Shown here: one piece after another, positions 12,590-18,261 of the stretch
Layout: every line of letters begins with the position of its first letter
Numbering within the stretch: position 1 is the stretch's first letter
Assembly: GCA_947475795.1 (NCBI GenBank)
Contig: CANJOX010000017.1
Coordinates: 1 to 18,261 of the forward strand
Source: Gemmatimonadota bacterium
GTDB taxonomy: Bacteria; Gemmatimonadota; Gemmatimonadetes; Gemmatimonadales; Gemmatimonadaceae
Direction of reading: 5' to 3'
DNA: 18,261 nucleotides
The notes under the pieces: generated by a model
What the model was told of the DNA's origin: nothing
Database searches by the model: none
What the model saw: only the letters and a program-made list of their open reading frames with translations
Position numbers and translations under genes: made by a program

Positions 12590-13543
12590 TCAGTAGCCGC
12601 GCGTGCGGTCGACCACCCACTTCGGCAACTCCCCACGCTCGAGCGACTCGAGACATTCGAGAAAGCCATGCGCGGCGCCGTCGATGGTGGTGAGCCCGGA
12701 GATGTGCGGCGACACCATCACGCGCGGGTCGCTCCAGAGCGGCGAGGTGGCCGGCAGTGGTTCGGTCTCGAACACGTCGAGTGCGGCGGCGCGCAGCCAT
12801 CCCTGATCGAGCGCCTCGGGGAGCGCGGCCTCCTCGACCACCGAGCCGCGTCCGGCGTTCAAGAGCACCGCGCCCTGACAGCGCGACAGCACGTCGCGCG
12901 AAATGAGAGCGCGTGAGGCCGGTGTATCTGGGACGGCGACCACGATCCAGTCGGCGTCGCCGACCAGATTCGCGAGTTCGCTCGACGGGTGCACGGCACT
13001 GAACGCGGCGCCTGCTGCCGTTCCGCTGCGCGACACGCCAGTGACGTGCACGCCCAAGGCGTGCAGCGACGACGCGACGGCGCGACCGATGTCACCGGTG
13101 CCCACCACGAGGGCCCGCGTGCCCGCCACGCGCGCGATGTCACGCGGCGCCCAACGTCGCTCGCGCTGTGCCTCGGCCAACTCCAGCACCTGGAGCTGGA
13201 TCGCGAAAATGCGCGACACCGCCCACTCGGCGATCATGGGGCCGAACGACTCGGGGCTGCGCGTGAGCAGGATGGACGGATCGAGATCGGATGCCATCCA
13301 CGAATCAACGCCGGCGCCGGTGCATTGAATCCAGCGCACCTGGCCCATGTCGGCCACGGCCGGCGGGCGCTTGAAGCCGATGTATGCCTCGGCCCACGCG
13401 AGATCGTCCGCCGTAACCTCGGTGAACACCGTGCCACGCACGTCGAGATCGGGGCGTCGCACACGGATCGCATCGGCGATGGCTACATGCGCGTTGGCGC
13501 CGATCATGATGCGCCGCGGCGCAAAGGGGAGGGGGAAGGTCAT
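12590..13543 (-). CDS. D-2-hydroxyacid dehydrogenase, NAD(P)-dependent
   Basis: The enzyme interconverts a 2-keto acid and a D-2-hydroxy acid with NAD(P)H. The protein is 317 residues. The Rossmann nucleotide-binding motif is LVVGTGDIGRAVA (Gly148-Gly153), and the catalytic residues are Arg232 in LNAGRGSVV, Glu261 in DVFETEPLP and His280 in VMVSPHISG. The short N-terminal half and overall length fit the glyoxylate/hydroxypyruvate reductase-like branch; the true substrate is unknown. It is the last gene of the leftward operon, and its ATG overlaps the stop of the DppC-like permease (ATGA). Its stop is 16 bases from the convergent nitrilase stop, with no terminator between. Confidence 0.9.
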   Translation of the reverse strand: MTFPLPFAPRRIMIGANAHVAIADAIRVRRPDLDVRGTVFTEVTADDLAWAEAYIGFKRPPAVADMGQVRWIQCTGAGVDSWMASDLDPSILLTRSPESFGPMIAEWAVSRIFAIQLQVLELAEAQRERRWAPRDIARVAGTRALVVGTGDIGRAVASSLHALGVHVTGVSRSGTAAGAAFSAVHPSSELANLVGDADWIVVAVPDTPASRALISRDVLSRCQGAVLLNAGRGSVVEEAALPEALDQGWLRAAALDVFETEPLPATSPLWSDPRVMVSPHISGLTTIDGAAHGFLECLESLERGELPKWVVDRTRGY

Positions 13544-14346
13544 CGGGCGGACGGGCGGTGAGTGGGGGACGCGCCGATGGCATCACCGACGACGTTGCAG
13601 GCGAGCACGGTGGCGAAGATGAAGAGTCCCGGGAAGATCGCGAGCCACGGTTCGCTCGTCATGGTGGTCTGCGCCTGATACAGCATGTTGCCCCAACTGG
13701 CGGTGGGTGGTTGCACGCCGACGCCAAAGAAGCTCATGGTGCTTTCCAGCAGAATCCCGCGTCCGATCGCGAGCGTGGTGGCCACGGTGGCCGCCGGCAT
13801 GATGCCGGGGACCAGGTGCCGCACGATCACCGCCAGCGGCGTCGCGCCAATGGCACGTGCGGCCTGCACGAAGTCGAGCGACGACAGCGACTGCACCTCG
13901 GCGCGGACCACGCGCGCGGTTTCCATCCAGCCGGCGGCTGCCACCAGCAGGATCAGCATGGGGACGCCGGGCTGCAGCACGGCCGCACCGAGCATCAGCA
14001 GCGGCAGCCGTGGAATGGCCAGCATGGCGTCGGTGGCGCGCATGAGGGCGTCGTCGATCCACCGCCCGGCGTAGCCGGCCACCGCACCCACCGCCACGCC
14101 GATGGCCGCGCTCATGAGCGCGGAGCCCACGCCGATGGCCAGCGATACGCGCGCGCCGATCAGCACGCGCGTGAGGACGTCGCGTCCGAGTTCGTCGGTG
14201 CCGAACCAGTGCACGAGGCTCGGCGCGGCACGACGGTTGGCGAGATCGAGCGCGTCGGCGGCGAACGGGGCCAGTGTGGGCGCCAGCAGCGAGGCGACGA
14301 CGAGCGTGCCGAGAAAGAGGAGTCCGCCGCGCGGTCCGGATGTCAT
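13540..14346 (-). CDS. Peptide-type ABC importer permease, DppC-like
   Basis: This 268-residue inner-membrane protein belongs to the DppC/OppC half of a family 5 ABC importer. After a first membrane segment (GLLFLGTLVVASLLAPTLAP) comes HWFGTDELGRDVLTRVLIGAR, the hallmark of DppC proteins. The transmembrane core and the EAA-type loop ARAIGATPLAVIVRHLVPG, which contacts the ATPase, follow. GVGVQPPTASWGNML near the C-terminus is also typical. ATG 14346 overlaps the DppB-like stop (ATGA); the frame is open back to 15087, but that part is a shadow of the other permease. It pairs with the DppB-like protein to form the translocation pore. Confidence 0.93.
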   Translation of the reverse strand: MTSGPRGGLLFLGTLVVASLLAPTLAPFAADALDLANRRAAPSLVHWFGTDELGRDVLTRVLIGARVSLAIGVGSALMSAAIGVAVGAVAGYAGRWIDDALMRATDAMLAIPRLPLLMLGAAVLQPGVPMLILLVAAAGWMETARVVRAEVQSLSSLDFVQAARAIGATPLAVIVRHLVPGIMPAATVATTLAIGRGILLESTMSFFGVGVQPPTASWGNMLYQAQTTMTSEPWLAIFPGLFIFATVLACNVVGDAIGASPTHRPSAR

Positions 14347-15293
14347 GCGGCGCTCCGGGTGCGCGGGTCGATGGTGCGCACGGCGATGTCGGCGAGGAGG
14401 TTGAGCACCATCACGGCGACCGCGCCGCACATGAGGAAGGCCATCAGCACGGGGTAGTCGCGTTTCACTAGCGCTTCGGTGAACAGGCTGCCCACGCCCG
14501 GCCACGCGAACACGCTTTCCGTGACCACCGCGCCGGAGGCCATCATGGCCGCGTCGAGCAGCACCACGGTGATGAACGGGCCGAGGGCGTTGGGGAGCGC
14601 GTGGCGGAGCAGCACTCCCCGCTCGGAGACGCCGCGCACGCGCGCGGCATTCATGAACGGTCGGCCGATCGTTTCGCGCATGGCGCGCCGCAGATACCGT
14701 GACCACGCTGCCGATTGTACGGCCGCCAGCACCACAGCGGGGAGCACCAGATGCGCCACGCGATCGCCCAGCGACGCGGCACCGAACGAACTCCGCCCGG
14801 ACGACGGCAGCCATCCCAGCGCGACCGCGAAAACAAGCTGCAGCAGCAATCCGAACCAGAATACGGGCAGCGAGATGCCCGCGATCGCCACGAATGACGA
14901 CAGGCGGTCGAACGTGCGGTGCACCGCCGCGAATACGCCCACCGGCACCGCGAGCGCGAGGGCGAGCAGGGTAGAGATTCCCACGAGTTCCAGCGTTGCC
15001 GGCACGCGCTCGAGCATGCGCGTGAGCACCGGGCGCCCGTCGGCGATACTGTAGCCCCAGTCGCCGCGCACGAACGCGGCGAGCCACGACAGGTACTGCG
15101 CGGACAACGGACGGTCGAGGCCAAGCGAGGCCCGCAGGCGGGCGATGTCCTCCGGCCGCACGTTGGGGTTTTCGAGATATGCGGCCAGCGGCCCGCCCGG
15201 CACGGCTTGCAGCAGGGCAAACACCAGCAGCGAGATCAGCACCAGCAGCGGCACGCTCTGCACGATCCGGCGGGCGATGAGCCTGCCGATCAC
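14343..15293 (-). CDS. Peptide-type ABC importer permease, DppB-like
   Basis: This 316-residue inner-membrane protein is the DppB/OppB half of the importer. It opens with a membrane segment (IVQSVPLLVLISLLVFALLQ) followed by AVPGGPLAAYLENPNVRPED and IARLRASLGLDRPLSAQYL, then FVRGDWGYSI, the standard DppB N-terminal signature. The EAA loop is NAARVRGVSERGVLLRHALPNALGP, and ESVFAWPGVGSLF is conserved near the C-terminus. GTG 15293 is chosen as start because it lies 10 bases after the binding-protein stop and directly before the first membrane segment. The open frame extends to 15461, but that portion is inside the binding-protein gene and is Arg/Pro-rich shadow sequence. Confidence 0.92.
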   Translation of the reverse strand: MIGRLIARRIVQSVPLLVLISLLVFALLQAVPGGPLAAYLENPNVRPEDIARLRASLGLDRPLSAQYLSWLAAFVRGDWGYSIADGRPVLTRMLERVPATLELVGISTLLALALAVPVGVFAAVHRTFDRLSSFVAIAGISLPVFWFGLLLQLVFAVALGWLPSSGRSSFGAASLGDRVAHLVLPAVVLAAVQSAAWSRYLRRAMRETIGRPFMNAARVRGVSERGVLLRHALPNALGPFITVVLLDAAMMASGAVVTESVFAWPGVGSLFTEALVKRDYPVLMAFLMCGAVAVMVLNLLADIAVRTIDPRTRSAA

Positions 15294-15303
15294 GGCGCGT
15301 GTG

Positions 15304-16965
15304 TCACTTGGTGGTGATCTCCCACGCGTGCACGTTCCAGAAAGGCCCGGCGTTGGTGGGGTTGCCGGTGAAGCCCGACAGCGCGGCCGGCACGGCATCG
15401 ATCTTGGCCGTGTTGTACAGCACGATTTCCGGTGCGAGCGCGGCGATGCGTCGCTGCGCATCGCGCAGCAGCGCGTTCCGCTGCTCCACGTCGGCGGTGC
15501 GGTCGGCGCGGTACAGCAGCGCGGTGAGCGCGGTGTCGTTCACGAAATTGATGTTGCGTCCGGCCGGTGGCGTGCGATCGCCGGCGAAGAAGAGCGTGAG
15601 CTCGGGGTCGGCTCCCATCTGCCACCAATGCAGCATGGCGTCGAAGTCCCCGGCAAACCAGACACTGCTGATGGTGGTGCCGTCGAGCAACTTGACGGTC
15701 ATGCCCACGCCGACGGCCTTGAAGGCCTGCTCGAGTGCCTGTGACACGTTCTCGCGGATGGCGAAGCCTGATTGCGTGATGAGCGTGAAGGCGAGCCGAG
15801 TGCCGTTCTTTACGCGGATCCCGTCGGGGCCCGGCACCCACCCGGCCTCGTCCAGCAGCGCGCGCGCCTTGGCCGGGTCGAACGCATAGGTGGCCACCTT
15901 GGGCTCGTACGCGGGTGAGAGCGGCTGAATCGGGCCGTTCACCACTTCCACCTGTCCGTCGAGAATGGTGCGGACCAGCAGATCGCGGTCTACGGCATGC
16001 GCGAGGGCCTGCCGGACGCGTACGTCGGCAAAGGCGGGGAAGTGCCGTTGGTTGAGCGTGACGTGCTCGTAGCCGTTGCCCACCACGCGGTTGAGGCGGA
16101 GCCCCGGCACGCCAGTGAGCTCACGTACTTTGTCCCACGCCACCAGCGCCACCATGTGCACTTCGCCCGACTTGAGCAGGTTGATGCGGGTGGTGGTGTT
16201 GGTGAGGAACCGGAAGAGCAGTTGCTTGATCTTGGGTGTGCCGCGCCAGTAGGTCGCGGAGCGTTCGAGCAGGATGTATTCGCCGGTCTTCCACTCTTTC
16301 ACCGTGTACGGGCCGGTGCCGAGTGGTGCGCGGTTGTAGTCGTTGGCGGTGTTGAGATCACGTCCGGCGAGCACGTGCTTGGGGAGCGTCCCGCGCACGA
16401 ATTGCAGCACGTACGGCGCGTACGTTTCTTTGTAGTGCACCACGGCCGTGAGCGAGTCCGGCGTGTCCACTGAGGAGATCCGGTCAAAACCGTCGACGCT
16501 CTCGGGCTTCCAGTCACCCTTGTTGATCGCGTCCACGGTGAACTGCACGTCGGCCGAGGTGTGGGGTGTGCCGTCATGCCAGGTGACACCGGGGCGCAGC
16601 TTCCAGGTCACGTCCATGCCACCATCGGGGCGCACGGTCACGCCGCCGTTGGCTACTGTGGGAATCTCGGTGGCCAGCAGCGGGACGACGCGCATCTGCT
16701 CGTCGTTGGTGACGAGCCCCTCCACCACGCACGACTCGATGTCCTCGAGAATGTGCGTGGCGTAGCGGTTCATGGTGTCGGGCTCACGGTCGTAGCCCAC
16801 GATGAGCAGCTCGTTGGACGGACCGGTGCGGGCGCTGTCGCCACCGCCACCGCAGGCGGACAGCATCGCGGCGAGCGCCAGAGAAAGCGCACCTGCTGGG
16901 CCACGCGTGACAGCACGCGGCCACCGTCGGACGGGTCGGCGCATGGGGCGCGGGGAGATGGTCAT
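15304..16965 (-). CDS. Family 5 extracytoplasmic solute-binding lipoprotein
   Basis: This 553-residue protein is the substrate-capturing subunit of the peptide-type ABC importer (SBP_bac_5). It has a basic N-terminus, a hydrophobic stretch and the lipobox LSAC with Cys38, followed by a Gly/Ser-rich linker (GGGGDSARTGPS), so it should be lipid-anchored on the periplasmic side. Typical family features are WKLRPGVTWHDGTPHTSADVQF, the LGTGPYTVKEWKTGEYILLE block, and VRQALAHAVDRDLLVRTILDG. ATG 16965 overlaps the stop of the DUF885 gene (ATGA); an in-frame extension to 17112 is rejected, and ATG 16944 (MRRPVRRW) is a minor alternative. Family members bind peptides, glutathione, nickel or sugars; the ligand here cannot be told. 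Confidence 0.93.
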   Translation of the reverse strand: MTISPRPMRRPVRRWPRAVTRGPAGALSLALAAMLSACGGGGDSARTGPSNELLIVGYDREPDTMNRYATHILEDIESCVVEGLVTNDEQMRVVPLLATEIPTVANGGVTVRPDGGMDVTWKLRPGVTWHDGTPHTSADVQFTVDAINKGDWKPESVDGFDRISSVDTPDSLTAVVHYKETYAPYVLQFVRGTLPKHVLAGRDLNTANDYNRAPLGTGPYTVKEWKTGEYILLERSATYWRGTPKIKQLLFRFLTNTTTRINLLKSGEVHMVALVAWDKVRELTGVPGLRLNRVVGNGYEHVTLNQRHFPAFADVRVRQALAHAVDRDLLVRTILDGQVEVVNGPIQPLSPAYEPKVATYAFDPAKARALLDEAGWVPGPDGIRVKNGTRLAFTLITQSGFAIRENVSQALEQAFKAVGVGMTVKLLDGTTISSVWFAGDFDAMLHWWQMGADPELTLFFAGDRTPPAGRNINFVNDTALTALLYRADRTADVEQRNALLRDAQRRIAALAPEIVLYNTAKIDAVPAALSGFTGNPTNAGPFWNVHAWEITTK

Positions 16966-18261
16966 GTGAGACGAGCCGTGAGAAGCTGCGCGGCCAGCAG
17001 GACCGGGATCGAGCCCCGGCTGAGCAGCGCGTCGTGGAAAGTCCGCGGCACGAAATCGCCGCGGGCCCGGAGTGTCTCGCGCAGATCGAGAATGCCCTGC
17101 GTGCCGAGCCAATACATCACGGCAGTGCCGGGGAACATCGAGTTCTTGGTCGCCTCACCGGTGGCCACGCCTTCCGGCATCCCCACTTCGTGCACGTAGT
17201 ACGCCACCGCCTCGGCAAAGGTGCAGGCGCCGGTATGGAGGCGGATGTCGACGATGGCGCGTGCGAGCATGCGGACGCGGCTCTGCTGCTCGGCCGCCCG
17301 TTCGAGCGGGGTGAGAAATCCGAGTTCGTCGGCCAGCTCAGTGGCATAGCAGGCCCATCCTTCGGCCATCGAGCCGCCGAGGAACATGCCGATGCGGCTG
17401 GCGCAGTCCACCGCAGCGATCTGCCCGATGCGTGACGCGTTGCGGTGCGTGGCGTGTCCGTTCTGCACGTGATGTCCCAGCGCACCGTGATGCACCACGT
17501 GATTGAGCGTGATCACGCTGTGGTTGCAGGCCGCGAGGCGCCGGGCGCGCTCGTCGGGGGCGATGGTGTCGTCCACCGGCGTGACCAGATACCGATGCTC
17601 GGGGCGCGCCTCGTACGGCGCCGGCGAGCGGTAGAACAGGAAATACAGGTGCGGCGCGATGTCACGGGCCCATCCGGGGATCGCGACGTAGCGCAGCGGC
17701 CAGTCGGGCCACGACACCAGATCGTGCTGTAACGCGAAGGCGCGACAGGCGTCGAACTGCGCCGTGAACGCGGGCAGGTACGCCTCTTCGGTGGGCCGGT
17801 CGTTGGCGAGGGCCGGGCCCAGTGCCTCCGGGCTGCCGGCCACCTCGGTGGCCAACGCACGGAAGCGCGCCTGCGCGTCCGGCATGGCCGCGAGCACGCG
17901 CGCGAGCAGGTCATCCGCGGACGCATGGCACCAATGTCCGCGCTGCAGCAGGTGGCCATACGCTTCGGCCCCGATGGCGCACGACGCTTGAGCGTCGCGC
18001 GGCTGTGCCTCCAGCCACCGGACCGTGTCGTCGAACGCCAGAGCCGCGCGGGTGGCGGCCGTCTGTACGGTGGCGGCCGCCGCGGCGTTTACGTCGTGCT
18101 CGGTGAGCCAGCGCGCGAGTCCGCTGCGCAGGAAGCCGGCGAAGACGCGCGCTTCCCGCACCGCGCGGTCGGCCCACAGCGGCGGGACGGCCTGCGTGAG
18201 CGCCAGCGGCAGGTCGCTCAGGAACTGCGGGATGGCATCGAGCCGCGCCGCGAGCGCCGCG
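16962..18261 (-). CDS. DUF885-family peptidase-like protein, partial (start beyond right edge)
   Basis: The frame is open through the right edge (about 432 codons visible), so the gene starts outside the window; the first visible residues include ARLDAIPQFLSDLPLALTQA, a typical upstream segment of DUF885 proteins. Conserved DUF885 blocks follow: SRIGMFLGGSMAEGWACYATEL (the EGW glutamate), VDIRLHTGACTFAEAVAYY, and KNSMFPGTAVMYWLGTQGI ending in FHDALLSRGSIPVLLL-like sequence. DUF885 proteins are thought to be zinc metallopeptidases using an HE-x-x-P-GHH motif. Here the site reads HHGALGHHVQ, with His at the usual Glu position, so either activity or mechanism differs. It is the first visible gene of the ABC-importer operon, overlapping the binding-protein start by 4 bases, which suggests processing of an imported peptide-like substrate. 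Whether it is exported cannot be judged without the N-terminus. Confidence 0.85.
   Translation of the reverse strand, partial: AALAARLDAIPQFLSDLPLALTQAVPPLWADRAVREARVFAGFLRSGLARWLTEHDVNAAAAATVQTAATRAALAFDDTVRWLEAQPRDAQASCAIGAEAYGHLLQRGHWCHASADDLLARVLAAMPDAQARFRALATEVAGSPEALGPALANDRPTEEAYLPAFTAQFDACRAFALQHDLVSWPDWPLRYVAIPGWARDIAPHLYFLFYRSPAPYEARPEHRYLVTPVDDTIAPDERARRLAACNHSVITLNHVVHHGALGHHVQNGHATHRNASRIGQIAAVDCASRIGMFLGGSMAEGWACYATELADELGFLTPLERAAEQQSRVRMLARAIVDIRLHTGACTFAEAVAYYVHEVGMPEGVATGEATKNSMFPGTAVMYWLGTQGILDLRETLRARGDFVPRTFHDALLSRGSIPVLLAAQLLTARLT

Noticed and set aside
13540..15087. A 515-residue fused permease
   Set aside because: The part upstream of ATG 14346 is a shadow of the DppB-like gene; the DppC start overlaps the DppB stop as ATGA.
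1..18261. tRNA, rRNA, prophage or known riboswitch
   Set aside because: No cloverleaf, rRNA-like stretch, phage structural gene or recognisable riboswitch core was found by eye on either strand.

Overview
The window is very GC-rich, with tightly packed genes, many 4-base start/stop overlaps and frequent GTG starts. The gene style (Omp85-like outer-membrane proteins, a Ser/Thr-kinase N-lobe of the 'ELGxGGMATVYLA' type, HipA_2 kinase, DUF885 peptidase, TAxxxT boxes placed directly before start codons) suggests a Gram-negative bacterium of the Gemmatimonadota or a similar high-GC phylum. This assignment is inference; no rRNA or marker gene is present.

Left part (1-8778). A secreted hypothetical gene leaves the window leftwards. 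It is divergent from a long rightward gene run: a secreted protein with an Omp85-like C-terminal barrel, a class I SAM methyltransferase, serine O-acetyltransferase (cysE), cysteine synthase (cysK), a secreted alpha/beta hydrolase, a lipase-like alpha/beta hydrolase and a HipA_2-type kinase. Most junctions are 1-4 base overlaps. The cysE-cysK pair makes cysteine from serine via O-acetylserine, and the acetyltransferase keeps the C-terminal Ile that anchors the two enzymes together. A TAGATT box over the methyltransferase stop codon probably gives cysE its own leaderless transcript. A second TAGATT lies before a 21-codon upstream ORF whose stop overlaps the start of the barrel-protein gene.

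Middle (8779-11589), an accessory and decayed zone. In order it holds a stem-loop, the C-terminal HTH of a LuxR/NarL-type response regulator cut off at a REP-like palindrome, a complete vapBC toxin-antitoxin pair (rightward), a complete brnT-brnA pair (leftward), a second copy of the 16-base repeat found in the palindrome, a frameshifted N-lobe fragment of a Ser/Thr kinase, and on the opposite strand a frameshifted fragment resembling an IS91-like transposase. The two 16-base direct repeats bracket both toxin-antitoxin pairs, about 1.73 kb.

Right part (11590-18261). A nitrilase gene runs rightward behind a TATAAT box and converges (16-base gap) on a leftward operon. In transcription order the operon holds a DUF885 peptidase-like protein (entering from the right edge), a family 5 peptide-binding lipoprotein, DppB-like and DppC-like permeases, and a D-2-hydroxyacid dehydrogenase. 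The ABC importer has no ATPase gene in the window. The operon looks like uptake and breakdown of peptides or peptide-like compounds, with the dehydrogenase acting on a released 2-keto or 2-hydroxy acid; the substrate cannot be read from the sequence.
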